Notes: a model not told the origin generated them from the sequence alone. DNA of 32,391 bases from Bacillota bacterium (GCA_021287065.1 JAJTBE010000210.1:1-32391); one strand, 5' to 3'; shown: positions 23,004-31,789, counted from the first letter of the stretch. Program-made: numbers and translations.

Positions 23004-23052
23004 AACAGAATTCCTCCTTGTATGCAATATGCAGAGGCTGCCCCCCTGCATT

Positions 23053-24126
23053 TTATTCGAAGTTTATCTTCTTGCCATTACCGAGAATATCCTCCAGAAT
23101 TACATTAACTCCCTTTGTTTCCACAATAGGCTGCCCCTGTTTGTCGTATCTTGAAAAGTAAAGATATCCGTTAACAGCCTGATTGGGATTAAGGGCTTTA
23201 TCCAGAACTTCGTCGTAATGGTCGGCTTTGAGTCTTGCTCCACCCTTGCCTTCAAGATAGAAATGCCAGGGGAACGGAGCAAGCTGAAATGCGCCGGGAC
23301 CGGGATTTACCACTTTTACCTGAAAAACATAGAATTTATCAAGCCCTTTCTGGCGGTAAATATTTTCTCTCACCATCTTAACCTGACGGGGGTCGTTGAT
23401 AACTTCCTTATATGCGTAATAAGTTGCGTAAGCATCCAGATATTCAGTATCCCAGTAAGTGATTTCAATCTGCACATTTCTTACTTTGTCATTACTCTGA
23501 GTGCTTTTTGAGTCAGTATAAACACCATAAGCGTAAGTTGCTGCATACCAGGGGTTTATCGAAGCTGCCCTTCCGCCTACGAATAATGTTGACATAAAGT
23601 TGTAAGTATCAAAGGCGTTTACCTTAATTGTACCGCCGGATCCTCTTTTAAACCTGTAGATCTGGGTTTTCCTCTTAATCACATTTTCAAAGTTCTTACT
23701 TGCTTCCTTAGCTCCGATTTCCCGCTCTTTCGAAATCTCTTCAGGCGATTTCACTTTTACAACAGGAGGCTTTACCGGAGAAGAACCGGGGGAAGGAGAA
23801 GCTTTTGGAGCCTGATCAGGCTTCTCAAAAGGAGTTGTTCCGATAACATCGCCGGGTTGAATATTATTGCCGCCCACAGTTTCAACTATCTGGCAGACTG
23901 ATGAATAATCATCAACCTGAATCACTTTTAAAACTGCCACAGGAGCAGACATTCTGGTAACATAGAAAAGCGTTCCCGGTTTCACCTGAGCATTCAGACC
24001 TTTATTGATTACAACATTGCCATTAGGCTGCATCTTTGTAACCATACCTTCCATCGCCCAGCCTGAACTCATCAGGGTAAAACAACACACAAGAAACAGC
24101 GCGGTAACAAACAGAACCTTTTTCAT
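23053..24126 (-). CDS. Secreted protein of unknown function, two domains with a Pro/Ser linker
   Basis: This is a 357-residue protein. A clear signal peptide (MKKVLFVTALFLVCCFTLMSS, cleavage after GWA near residue 24) directs export. Residues 25-105 form a small beta-rich domain with KMQPNGNVVINKGLNAQVKPG, VLKVIQVDDYSSVCQIVE and IQPGDVIG, a pattern resembling SH3-like or FlgT C-terminal modules. A Pro/Ser/Lys linker (about 108-130) and a basic helix (KEREIGAKEASKNFENVIKRK) follow. The second domain (about 160-357) is rich in aromatic residues (NPWYAATYAYGVY, YLDAYATYYAYKEV) and ends in an immunoglobulin-like strand pattern (VFQVKVVNPGPGAFQLAPFPWHFYL). GAGGAGG is 10 bases before the ATG. I do not recognise the family as a whole. 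Confidence 0.8.
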   Translation of the reverse strand: MKKVLFVTALFLVCCFTLMSSGWAMEGMVTKMQPNGNVVINKGLNAQVKPGTLFYVTRMSAPVAVLKVIQVDDYSSVCQIVETVGGNNIQPGDVIGTTPFEKPDQAPKASPSPGSSPVKPPVVKVKSPEEISKEREIGAKEASKNFENVIKRKTQIYRFKRGSGGTIKVNAFDTYNFMSTLFVGGRAASINPWYAATYAYGVYTDSKSTQSNDKVRNVQIEITYWDTEYLDAYATYYAYKEVINDPRQVKMVRENIYRQKGLDKFYVFQVKVVNPGPGAFQLAPFPWHFYLEGKGGARLKADHYDEVLDKALNPNQAVNGYLYFSRYDKQGQPIVETKGVNVILEDILGNGKKINFE

Positions 24127-24158
24127 AAAGTAAAAGCCTCCTCAAACGGTTATACTTT

Positions 24159-24187
24159 ATTATCTACAATAGCTTATTAATCGTCAA
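24159..24187 (-). promoter_or_regulatory. Promoter of the secreted-protein/aminotransferase unit
   Basis: On the minus strand TTGACG (24187-24182), 17 bases, GATAAT (24164-24159) matches the housekeeping consensus at 5/6 in each hexamer, about 33 bases before the start codon. Confidence 0.6.
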
Positions 24188-24235
24188 GGCATCTCAGTTT
24201 ATTTCGTTATCAAAATTTTATCTTATCCTGATATT

Positions 24236-24292
24236 AATTTTATACCCCAATAGCTTTTCTTTATTTTTTCTTTATATCCGGGGTGTAAAATT
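24236..24292. promoter_or_regulatory. Inverted repeat upstream of kdp, candidate KdpE-type operator
   Basis: AATTTTATACCCC (24236-24248) and GGGGTGTAAAATT (24280-24292) are inverted copies over 13 bases with one mismatch (G-T). The arms contain TTTATA and, on the opposite strand, TTTACA followed by CCCC. From memory, the E. coli KdpE site uses the half-sites TTTATA and TTTACA followed by CCCC, there as direct repeats. An additional TTTATA lies at 24271-24276. Binding by a KdpE homologue is inferred. Confidence 0.5.
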
Positions 24293-24325
24293 CAATCATA
24301 AACACTAAACAATATCGGTAATATT

Positions 24326-24404
24326 TTCGGAATCCCGGCCGCCTCAGTATGGTAAAGGAAATCCGAACCATCCTGATTCACGGATTGAGACTCTTCCGAA
24401 TCAG
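24326..24404 (+). promoter_or_regulatory. Leader with competing hairpins before the kdp genes
   Basis: CTGATT-CA-CGGA (24373-24384) pairs with TCCGAATCAG (24395-24404), a 10-bp stem with a two-base bulge that ends just before the first ribosome site. The same CGGATT (24381-24386) can instead pair with AATCCG (24360-24365), and TTCGGAA (24326-24332) can pair with TTCCGAA (24394-24400). These pairings exclude one another. I do not see the c-di-AMP (ydaO) riboswitch consensus. Confidence 0.4.
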
Positions 24405-24421
24405 CAAAAGGAAGGATTTGT

Positions 24422-24523
24422 ATGGACGCTTTAATCGCTTTTATAACAATTACAGCTTTCACAGCCGCTTCATTCTCTGTGAAATTCATTGAGAAATTCG
24501 AAAAGGAGGCGAAACTTCAATGA
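24422..24523 (+). CDS. 33-residue single-span membrane peptide leading the kdp operon
   Basis: This short open frame encodes one hydrophobic helix (ALIAFITITAFTAASFSV) followed by a charged end, KFIEKFEKEAKLQ. AAGGAAGG lies 6 bases before its ATG, and its stop overlaps the kdpF start (ATGA), so translation is coupled. Small single-span peptides with a similar helix plus charged tail occur just before kdpF in other bacteria, as far as I recall. A role as an accessory peptide of the KdpFABC complex is a guess. It could alternatively serve only as a translated leader. Confidence 0.6.
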   Translation: MDALIAFITITAFTAASFSVKFIEKFEKEAKLQ

Positions 24524-24609
24524 GTGCTGACTATCTTACAGGAGCCGTCCTGTCATTTCTAATCGTCGGATATCTTATGTATTCCGTCCTTTTCCCGGAA
24601 AAATTCTAA
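24520..24609 (+). CDS. kdpF: Potassium-transporting ATPase subunit KdpF
   Basis: This 29-residue single-span peptide reads MSADYLTGAVLSFLIVGYLM and ends YSVLFPEKF. It matches KdpF of E. coli in length (29 residues), the MSA start, the GYL turn and the final EKF/EAF. KdpF stabilises the KdpABC complex in the cytoplasmic membrane. AAGGAGG is 10 bases before the ATG, inside the preceding small gene, and kdpA starts 14 bases after the stop. Genes this short are easily missed, but the similarity and position make this call firm. Confidence 0.9.
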   Translation: MSADYLTGAVLSFLIVGYLMYSVLFPEKF

Positions 24610-24623
24610 AAGGTCGTAAAAAT

Positions 24624-26333
24624 ATGAAAACGCTTGATGTATTCCAACTATTATTTTTCACGGGTGTACTGATTGTATGTTCACTCCCTCTGGGATTGTA
24701 CATAAAAAAAGTATTCTGCAGGGAAGCAACATTGTTTGATTTCATACTCAAACCTGTGGAAAAATTTATATACCGGTTAATGGGAATTAATGCAGATGCT
24801 CAAATGCGCTGGACCCAGTATGCCTTCGCGCTGCTTTCATTCAACATTGCCGGAGGTATCCTCCTTTATCTGTTACTCAGGCTTCAAAACCTGCTGCCTT
24901 TAAATCCCGGAAGTTTTTCTGGAATGTCTCCGGATCTGGCTTTCAACACGGCAATCAGTTTTGTAACAAACACAAACTGGCAGGCGTACGCAGGAGAATC
25001 AACACTTGGGTATCTTGCTCAAATGGCCGGATTAACTGTTCAGAATTTTCTTTCTGCGGCAACAGGTATTGCTGTGGCTATAGCACTGATGAGGAGTTTT
25101 TCCGGAAAAGAATCAGGAACCATTGGTAATTTCTGGTTCGATGCCACCCGATCCGTATTATGGATACTGCTTCCTCTCTCTCTTATATTTTCCATCGTGT
25201 TTGTCTGGCAGGGAGTCCCCCAGAATTTTAACAAACCTGTTAGTATAAAGACCCTTGAAGGTGTGGAACAAAGCATTCCGCAGGGTCCTGTAGCTTCACA
25301 GGAAGCAATCAAAATTATCGGCACAAACGGCGGGGGCTTCTTCAACGCCAATTCCGCCCATCCTTACGAAAACCCCACTCCACTGGCAAGCTTTCTTCAG
25401 GTTTTTGCCATACTCATCATACCTGCTGCTTTATGCACCACATTCGGCAAAATGATGAAAGACAGGCGCCATGGGCTTGTATTGCTCGGAGCTATGCTTC
25501 TGTTGTTCATAACAGGGGTTTGTCTCGTAACTCATTTCGAAAATGCAGGAAATCCTGAAATAGCAAAGATATTGCACAGAACATCTGTTCCCCAGATGGA
25601 AGGAAAAGAAGTCAGATTCGGCATAGGTGCTTCTTCATTATATTCCGTTGTAACCACCTCTGCATCATGCGGAGCAGTCAACTCCATGCACGATAGCTTC
25701 ACTCCCCTGTCAGGAATGATCCTCATGCTAAATATCGGTATCGGTGAAATCATTTTTGGCGGCGTTGGAGCGGGTTTTTACGGCATTATCCTCTTTGCCC
25801 TTCTCACGGTATTTATAGCAGGGTTAATGGTAGGAAGAACCCCGGAGTACCTTGGTAAAAAAATAGAAGCTTTCGAAATCAAGATGGTTATGCTCGGAGT
25901 TCTTGTTATACCAGTGCTTGTATTAATTCTTACAGCTCTCAGCGTTTCTATTGATCCCGGCAAAGCCGGAATTTCAAATCCCGGTCCCCACGGATTGTCC
26001 CAGGTGCTTTATGCATACCTCTCAGCTTCAGGCAATAATGGTTCAGCATTTGCAGGACTTTCCGCCAATACTTTCTTCTACAACCTTCTACTCGGACTTA
26101 CTATGCTGATTGGCAGATTCGGCGTGATTATCCCCGTGATTGCTATCGCCGGAGCAATTGCCTCAAAGAAAATAGTCCCCGTATCCAATGGCACATTCCC
26201 AACTACCGGTATAATGTTTGCCGGCTTGCTCACAATAATAATACTTATGGTTGGCGCCCTCACATTTTTCCCGGTTTTATCCCTTGCCCCCGTTGCTGAA
26301 CATCTGAAAATGATGAACGGCGTTCTCTATTAA
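24624..26333 (+). CDS. kdpA: Potassium-transporting ATPase subunit KdpA
   Basis: This 569-residue, ten-helix membrane protein is the potassium-binding channel-like subunit of the high-affinity Kdp pump. The diagnostic pore-loop segments are all visible: SFVTNTNWQAYAGE (first loop), GTNGGGFFNANSAHPYENPTP (second), TTSASCGAVNSMHDSFTPL (third) and SASGNNGSAFAGL (fourth). The length is close to the usual 557-600. AAGG lies shortly before the ATG. It is followed by kdpB after 28 bases. No truncation or missing pore residue is apparent. Confidence 0.98.
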   Translation: MKTLDVFQLLFFTGVLIVCSLPLGLYIKKVFCREATLFDFILKPVEKFIYRLMGINADAQMRWTQYAFALLSFNIAGGILLYLLLRLQNLLPLNPGSFSGMSPDLAFNTAISFVTNTNWQAYAGESTLGYLAQMAGLTVQNFLSAATGIAVAIALMRSFSGKESGTIGNFWFDATRSVLWILLPLSLIFSIVFVWQGVPQNFNKPVSIKTLEGVEQSIPQGPVASQEAIKIIGTNGGGFFNANSAHPYENPTPLASFLQVFAILIIPAALCTTFGKMMKDRRHGLVLLGAMLLLFITGVCLVTHFENAGNPEIAKILHRTSVPQMEGKEVRFGIGASSLYSVVTTSASCGAVNSMHDSFTPLSGMILMLNIGIGEIIFGGVGAGFYGIILFALLTVFIAGLMVGRTPEYLGKKIEAFEIKMVMLGVLVIPVLVLILTALSVSIDPGKAGISNPGPHGLSQVLYAYLSASGNNGSAFAGLSANTFFYNLLLGLTMLIGRFGVIIPVIAIAGAIASKKIVPVSNGTFPTTGIMFAGLLTIIILMVGALTFFPVLSLAPVAEHLKMMNGVLY

Positions 26334-26361
26334 AATAAACCACATTAATGAGTGATACATT

Positions 26362-28410
26362 ATGAAGGAATCATCAAAAAAACAAAAACGAATCTTCAGC
26401 AGCGAGTTGATCAGGCCTGCTATAACAGCTTCATTCAAAAAGCTTGATCCCCGCTGGATGATTAAGAATCCTGTCATGTTCATTGTGGAAATCGGCAGTG
26501 TTCTGGTTACATATCAGTTTTTAAAAACAATGCTGGCAGGAAACCTTAATGAAGGTTTATTTACCCTCCAGATAACCCTCTGGCTATGGTTCACCGTTCT
26601 TTTCTCAAATTTCGCCGAAGCAATGGCGGAAGGCAGAGGTAAAGCTCAGGCAGATGCCCTCAGAAAAACAAGAACAGAAACCTTTGCTAAGAAAAAAACA
26701 GGTGAAATCATAGAACAAATTCCCGCAACCCAGCTTCGAAAAGACGATATATGCATCTGCGAACCCGGTGATATTATCCCCGGAGATGGTGAGGTAATCG
26801 AAGGCATAGCGAGCGTTGATGAAAGCGCCATTACCGGCGAAAGTGCTCCTGTTATAAGGGAAAGCGGAGGAGACAGAAGCGCTGTTACAGGTGGAACAAA
26901 AGTTCTGAGCGACAGGATTGTAATACGCATAACATCTAATCCCGGTGAAACTTTTATCGACAAAATGATCCGGCTCGTTGAAGGAGCTAAAAGGCAGAAA
27001 ACTCCCAATGAGCTTGCTCTGACAATTTTACTTTCAGGACTGACCATCGTTTTTGTTATAGTGGTTGCCACACTCCAGCCTTTCGCCATATATTCAGGAA
27101 CATCAGTAAGCATTACCTCCCTGATTGCTCTTCTGGTCTGCCTCATACCCACAACAATCGGCGGACTTCTTTCAGCTATAGGAATTGCAGGCATAGACAG
27201 AGTTATGCAGCACAATGTTCTTGCTATGAGCGGTAGATCTGTGGAAGCGTCCGGAGATGTCAATACGCTGCTTCTCGACAAAACCGGAACCATCACCCTC
27301 GGCAACAGACAGGCTGTTGAGTTCATTCCCATGCCCGGCGTGGAGGAACTTCAGCTCGCTGATGCAGCTCAGTTTTCATCACTTCCTGATGAAACTCCCG
27401 AAGGCAGATCCATTGTGGTTCTTGCCAAAGAAAAATATGGCCTCAGAGGAAGGGTTATGCAGGATCACGAGATCCGCTTCATCCCATTTTCAGCCAATAC
27501 AAGAATCAGCGGAGTTGATTATAATGGCCGCTCCATAAGAAAAGGCGCTGCAGAAGCTATCATAAAATATGTTCAGGCAAAAAACCGCCCTATACCCAAA
27601 GAACTTGATGGCGTCGTTTCCGGAATAGCTCAGGCAGGCGGAACTCCGCTGGTCGTAGTTGAAAACGATAAGATCCTTGGCGCAATTTATCTTAAGGATG
27701 TTGTAAAAGGCGGAATAAAAGAGAGATTTGATCAGCTCAGAAAAATGGGAATCAAAACCGTAATGATTACCGGTGACAATCCGCTGACAGCCAGATCAAT
27801 TGCAGCGGAAGCAGGTGTTGATGATTTTCTTGCAGAGGCAACGCCGGAAAGCAAAATGAAGCTCATCAGACAGGAACAATCGGATGGAAAACTTGTTGCA
27901 ATGGCAGGTGACGGAACAAATGACGCCCCGGCTCTTGCTCAGGCAGATGTGGGCCTTGCCATGCATTCAGGCACAATGGCAGCAAAAGAAGCGGGAAACA
28001 TGATAGATCTCGACAGCAATCCAACAAAACTCATCGAAATCGTCGAAATCGGAAAACAGCTTCTTATGACGAGAGGCGCCCTGACCACTTTCTCAATAGC
28101 CAATGATCTTGCTAAGTATTTTGCCATAATACCCGCAATTTTTGCAGCAGCATTCCCGGAGCTTGGGCTTTTAAACATTATGCATCTCCACAGCCCACAA
28201 TCGGCCATAATTTCTGCAGTAATTTTCAACGCATTGATTATTATTGCACTAATTCCCATTGCCCTCCGAGGTGTGGCATACCTGCCGCTCAAAGCTGAAG
28301 CTTTATTGCTCAGAAATATTCTTATTTATGGTGTCGGAGGTATTATCGTGCCTTTTGCAGGCATTAAATTAATCGACATAATTATTACCGGAATTAAATT
28401 GGTTCCTTGA
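26362..28410 (+). CDS. kdpB: Potassium-transporting ATPase subunit KdpB (P-type ATPase)
   Basis: This 682-residue catalytic subunit hydrolyses ATP to drive K+ import. It has the actuator loop [15 protein letters not shown], the phosphorylation site DKTGT with Asp near 306, a shortened nucleotide-binding domain with the KGAAEAI segment, [10 protein letters not shown], and the hinge [18 protein letters not shown]. The serine of the TGES loop, which is the site of inhibitory phosphorylation in E. coli, is present. Length and order match the type I-A P-type ATPases. The ribosome site is weak, so translation may depend on coupling to kdpA. The enzyme acts in the cytoplasmic membrane with KdpA, KdpC and KdpF. 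Confidence 0.98.
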   Translation: MKESSKKQKRIFSSELIRPAITASFKKLDPRWMIKNPVMFIVEIGSVLVTYQFLKTMLAGNLNEGLFTLQITLWLWFTVLFSNFAEAMAEGRGKAQADALRKTRTETFAKKKTGEIIEQIPATQLRKDDICICEPGDIIPGDGEVIEGIASVDESAITGESAPVIRESGGDRSAVTGGTKVLSDRIVIRITSNPGETFIDKMIRLVEGAKRQKTPNELALTILLSGLTIVFVIVVATLQPFAIYSGTSVSITSLIALLVCLIPTTIGGLLSAIGIAGIDRVMQHNVLAMSGRSVEASGDVNTLLLDKTGTITLGNRQAVEFIPMPGVEELQLADAAQFSSLPDETPEGRSIVVLAKEKYGLRGRVMQDHEIRFIPFSANTRISGVDYNGRSIRKGAAEAIIKYVQAKNRPIPKELDGVVSGIAQAGGTPLVVVENDKILGAIYLKDVVKGGIKERFDQLRKMGIKTVMITGDNPLTARSIAAEAGVDDFLAEATPESKMKLIRQEQSDGKLVAMAGDGTNDAPALAQADVGLAMHSGTMAAKEAGNMIDLDSNPTKLIEIVEIGKQLLMTRGALTTFSIANDLAKYFAIIPAIFAAAFPELGLLNIMHLHSPQSAIISAVIFNALIIIALIPIALRGVAYLPLKAEALLLRNILIYGVGGIIVPFAGIKLIDIIITGIKLVP

Positions 28411-28438
28411 TTTACAATCCGAAAGGGAGGCAATCCAT

Positions 28439-29038
28439 ATGCTCAGGGAAATGAAATACGCATTTAAGGCAATTCTGATCTTTACCATAATACTTGGATT
28501 TGGATACACATTTTTTATTACTGTGTTTGCCTCATTACTGTTTAACAGGCAGGCGAATGGCTCTATTATATCCGGAGAAAACGGCAAAAAAGGCTCTGTA
28601 TTGATAGGCCAGAAATTCACTGTACCACGGTATTTTCATCCAAGACCATCGAACGCAGGCTCCAAAGGCTATGATCCCACAGCTTCAGGCGGTTCTAATC
28701 TTGCGCCAACAAACCGCAAGCTTATCGACAATGTAAAATCAAACCTTGAACAGGTTCTGAAAGATAACCCCGGATTCAAACCTGAAGATATACCGGTGGA
28801 CGCAGTAACTTCTTCCGCCTCAGGCCTCGATCCCCATATCAGCATTGAAAACGCAAAAATTCAGGCTCCAAGAGTGGCGAAAGCCAGAAATCTTGATTTA
28901 TCTGTAGTCCACTACCTGATCAATAACAACACCGATAAACCTTTATTATTTGTTCAGGGTGAACCGGGAGTTAATGTTTTGCAGCTCAATCTCGAACTCG
29001 ACAAAGTATCAAAAGACATCAGCAATGAAAGAAGATGA
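28439..29038 (+). CDS. kdpC: Potassium-transporting ATPase subunit KdpC
   Basis: This 199-residue protein has one N-terminal membrane helix (FKAILIFTIILGFGYTFFI) and an exposed domain. The family's conserved blocks are present: GSVLIGQKFTVPRYFHPRPS, TASGGSNLAPTN and DAVTSSASGLDPHISIENA. KdpC is needed for assembly and K+ affinity of the pump. GGGAGG is 8 bases before the ATG. The stop codon overlaps the start of the TrkA-like gene, so the two are translationally coupled. Confidence 0.97.
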   Translation: MLREMKYAFKAILIFTIILGFGYTFFITVFASLLFNRQANGSIISGENGKKGSVLIGQKFTVPRYFHPRPSNAGSKGYDPTASGGSNLAPTNRKLIDNVKSNLEQVLKDNPGFKPEDIPVDAVTSSASGLDPHISIENAKIQAPRVAKARNLDLSVVHYLINNNTDKPLLFVQGEPGVNVLQLNLELDKVSKDISNERR

Positions 29039-29709
29039 TGAGCATGAAAATGATAATCACCGGCAACAACCAGATGATAAAATATCTTTGCAGGCAGTAT
29101 ATATCAAAAGGATATCACATAATCATCATTGAAAAAAATCCTGATAAGGCAAGAGTTTTATCCATCGAAACCAAAGGAATGGTCTTCCTCGGAGATATAA
29201 CGGAACCGGCAATCCTTCGCGAAGCAGGAGCACAGACAACAGATATTCTTGTGTGTGTTACATCCAATGATACAATAAATTACAGCGCATGCCAGACAGG
29301 AAAAGTGTTATTCGGTATTCCCACTGTTTTTGCGTTAGTTAATACACCGTCAAATTACGAAACTTTCCGCCAGACAGGTATAACCGGAGTTTTTAACCAG
29401 TCCGATCTTCTGCTTCAGGAAGTAATAAAGACTCAGGACAATGATCTAATGCGGAATCTCCATTCATATACAAACAACCTCTTTCAGCTTGTGGAATTAA
29501 GAATAAAGAAGGGTATGCCTGCATACGGTCTTGAAATAGTAGCCCTTGGGCTTCCCCGTGAAGCAAATATCGTAAATATTATAAGAAACGGTAAAATTGA
29601 ATACCCCGACAGAAACTATATTCTCACTGAAGGCGACAGGGTTATTCTATCGGTTACCCCATCAGCTCTTGCAGAGTCAGCCCATCTCATACTTGGCAGT
29701 TATGCCTGA
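29035..29709 (+). CDS. TrkA/KtrA-like RCK-domain protein with degenerate nucleotide loop
   Basis: This 224-residue protein is a potassium-channel regulator-type (RCK) protein: an N-terminal Rossmann domain (about 5-130) with IIIIEKNPDKA and VFLGDITEPAILREAG, and a C-terminal RCK_C/TrkA-C domain (about 145-224). TrkA and KtrA bind NAD(H) or ATP and gate Trk/Ktr channels. The glycine loop, normally GxGxxG, reads GNNQMI here, so dinucleotide binding may be altered or lost. Several ATG codons (29035, 29038, 29044, 29050) could be the start, and I keep the one overlapping the kdpC stop. Its place inside a kdp operon, without a Trk or Ktr membrane partner, suggests it regulates the Kdp pump or its sensor. 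That is inference. Confidence 0.85.
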   Translation: MMSMKMIITGNNQMIKYLCRQYISKGYHIIIIEKNPDKARVLSIETKGMVFLGDITEPAILREAGAQTTDILVCVTSNDTINYSACQTGKVLFGIPTVFALVNTPSNYETFRQTGITGVFNQSDLLLQEVIKTQDNDLMRNLHSYTNNLFQLVELRIKKGMPAYGLEIVALGLPREANIVNIIRNGKIEYPDRNYILTEGDRVILSVTPSALAESAHLILGSYA

Positions 29710-29717
29710 GGCTATTT

Positions 29718-30803
29718 ATGAATAACGGCAATAATCCCAGAGGCAAGTTAAAGATTTTTCTCGGCGCCGCAGCCGGTGTGGGCAAAACATGCGCAATGCT
29801 CAACGAAGCTCACAGGCGGAAGAGCCGGGGGGAAGATATTGCTATTGGCATAGTTGTAACCCACGGCAGGGCTGAAACCGCTAAACTTACACAGGGACTT
29901 GAATCTATCCCCCTAAAAAAAATCACATACAGAGAACAGCTGTTCGAGGAAATGGACACCCAGGCTGTTATTTCAAGAAAGCCGGAGATAGTTCTTGTAG
30001 ATGAACTGGCACATACAAATATTCCGGGCAGCAACCATGCAAAAAGGTGGCAAAGCGTTCAGGATCTACTGAATGCAGGGATAAATGTTCTTTCAACCCT
30101 CAATGTCCAGCATCTCGAATCCCTTAACGATCAGGTATATGAAATAACCGGAGTCCGCGTCAGGGAAACCATACCCGATAATTTTCTTGATGAAGCAGAC
30201 GAAATTTCATTGATAGATGTTACAGCAGATACACTCATCAGCAGGCTCCAGCGGGGAGAAATCTACAGCCGGGATAAAATAAAAACCGCTCTCGAAAATT
30301 TTTTCCGCCCCGAAAACCTCAACGGGCTTAGGGAAATAGCACTACGCATTGCCGCCGACGAAGTTGACGAAAAACTACAGGATTATATGAAAGAAAAATA
30401 TGATCGTTTCAGCCCTGTGGAAAAAGCAGCGGTTTTTGTAAAACTAAAAAAAGAACATATCAGAATAATAAGAAGGGCGTATAGATTTTTCAGAAGACTG
30501 GATGCAGATTTTCAGGTTATAAATTTCAAATACCCGGGAAGCACCCTTACCAGGCAGGAGCAGGAAATATCGTCAGAGTTCGATGCTTTTGCAGCAAATC
30601 TCGGCGGAGTTTTCCAACAGCTCGAAGGCGATCCCGTACCGGAAAGTATCAGGGAATTTATGGAAAAAAACAGCATTACATTTGCAGTTATAGGAAGATC
30701 CCGTTCATCAGGCATATTAAACGGATTCCTCAACAACGGACTTATGCACAGAATAATAAAACTTGCTGAAAAAGCTGATATTATAGTAGTTTCATCAGAT
30801 TGA
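29718..30803 (+). CDS. kdpD: Short KdpD: sensor domain plus USP domain, no kinase
   Basis: This 361-residue protein matches the N-terminal cytoplasmic part of KdpD. It has Walker A GAAAGVGKT (about 15-23), VVTHGRAET, LVDELAHTNIPGSNHAKRWQSV and STLNVQHLESLND, ending the KdpD domain near 215. A universal-stress-protein-like domain follows (to FAVIGRSRSSGILNGFL and ADIIVVSSD). The four membrane helices, GAF and histidine kinase domains of full KdpD (about 895 residues in E. coli) are absent, and the stop codon is followed by an unrelated gene with no kinase remnant in frame. Short KdpD proteins are known in cyanobacteria and Deinococcus. Signalling must use another partner kinase, or the protein works differently. 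No kdpE is in the window. Confidence 0.93.
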   Translation: MNNGNNPRGKLKIFLGAAAGVGKTCAMLNEAHRRKSRGEDIAIGIVVTHGRAETAKLTQGLESIPLKKITYREQLFEEMDTQAVISRKPEIVLVDELAHTNIPGSNHAKRWQSVQDLLNAGINVLSTLNVQHLESLNDQVYEITGVRVRETIPDNFLDEADEISLIDVTADTLISRLQRGEIYSRDKIKTALENFFRPENLNGLREIALRIAADEVDEKLQDYMKEKYDRFSPVEKAAVFVKLKKEHIRIIRRAYRFFRRLDADFQVINFKYPGSTLTRQEQEISSEFDAFAANLGGVFQQLEGDPVPESIREFMEKNSITFAVIGRSRSSGILNGFLNNGLMHRIIKLAEKADIIVVSSD

Positions 30804-30841
30804 TGATGATCCGACATATAAAAGGAAATTGATAATTTTGA

Positions 30842-31789
30842 GTGAAATCAACTGTCATGAAAAACTCAGACAACAATAACGACTTTAAACTGATTGCCAA
30901 TGTAATTATGGGCGACCGCCCCGAACCTTTTTTTCCATTCTGCCTCGAATCAATAAAAGAAGCAGTGGATCTTGTCGTTCTCAATGATAATTCGGGAAAT
31001 CCCGGCAATCCCAATCTGGAATATGTAAAAAACTCCGACTTGTTTAAAGAAGGTAAGATAGATCTTCTCACATCGGATTTTGAAAAAGCCGGCGGCTTTG
31101 CCGGAGTGAGAAACATTTGTCTCGATCGGGTTCAGGAGTTGATTAGCGAAGGAAAATATTCCAATGACAATCTCTGGATTCTTTATCTTGACTGTGATGA
31201 GGTCCACCCGCCGAATTTCAGAAAATTCGTAAAAAACTTCCTTGCAAAACTCCCTGAAGATGTGGGCATTGTGGATGGCTATATGTACCAGTTCATTCTG
31301 ACATTCGACTACTACACCACCCTCGAAAGACGCCACAATCTTTTTTTCCGTTTTCATAAGGATATCAGATGGGAAAGACCTGTTCACGAAACCCTTGTAA
31401 ATCTCAAAGGCACAAGAATTGCAACCGATTATACATATCCCCACTATGGGTATCTTCTTCCTCCTGAAGATCTTATGAACAGATGGAAACTCTATGAAAA
31501 ATATGACGGTCTCGATTTTGATCTTGAAAAGGTAAAAAAAGAAGATATGCTGCTGGATAAAAGTGAATTGTGTATCCCCTACTCCGGCGAGCATCCTCCC
31601 TGTCTCAGTGATTACATAGCAAAATTCAGAGAACATCCGTTCGAACTAAACAGGGCGTTTATTGAAAAAACAGAAGCTCTGAGAAAAAGCCCTATGAAAG
31701 TTATTGAAAACCTGATGCGGGATGTCAATTATCAAATCAGACTCAAATTCAGGCGGATTCAGGCTGCAAAATACGGCAGGCTTCCATAA
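30842..31789 (+). CDS. Glycosyltransferase family 2-like protein
   Basis: This 315-residue cytoplasmic protein has a GT-A-like fold. The N-terminus VIMGDRPEPFFPFCLESIKEAVDLVVLNDNS gives the nucleotide-sugar-binding strand pattern. ILYLDCDEVHPPNF near residue 118 is the DxD-type metal site. ERRHNLFFRFHKDIRWERPVHE follows, as in family-2 enzymes that act on cell-surface polysaccharides. The acceptor is unknown. The start is GTG, with AAAGGA about 15 bases upstream, rather far, so an in-frame ATG at 30857 remains possible. It follows the kdp operon by 38 bases and may be read from the same transcript without sharing a function. Confidence 0.78.
   Translation: MKSTVMKNSDNNNDFKLIANVIMGDRPEPFFPFCLESIKEAVDLVVLNDNSGNPGNPNLEYVKNSDLFKEGKIDLLTSDFEKAGGFAGVRNICLDRVQELISEGKYSNDNLWILYLDCDEVHPPNFRKFVKNFLAKLPEDVGIVDGYMYQFILTFDYYTTLERRHNLFFRFHKDIRWERPVHETLVNLKGTRIATDYTYPHYGYLLPPEDLMNRWKLYEKYDGLDFDLEKVKKEDMLLDKSELCIPYSGEHPPCLSDYIAKFREHPFELNRAFIEKTEALRKSPMKVIENLMRDVNYQIRLKFRRIQAAKYGRLP

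Noticed and set aside
22955-23051. Upstream ATG at 23051 as the aminotransferase start
   Set aside because: No ribosome site there, while AAGGAGG is ideally placed for TTG at 23003, where the family's N-terminus begins.
26646-27332. 228-codon minus-strand open frame
   Set aside because: Shadow of kdpB, whose motifs leave no doubt about the coding strand.
30950-31636. 228-codon minus-strand open frame
   Set aside because: Antisense to the glycosyltransferase, which carries family motifs; no independent support.
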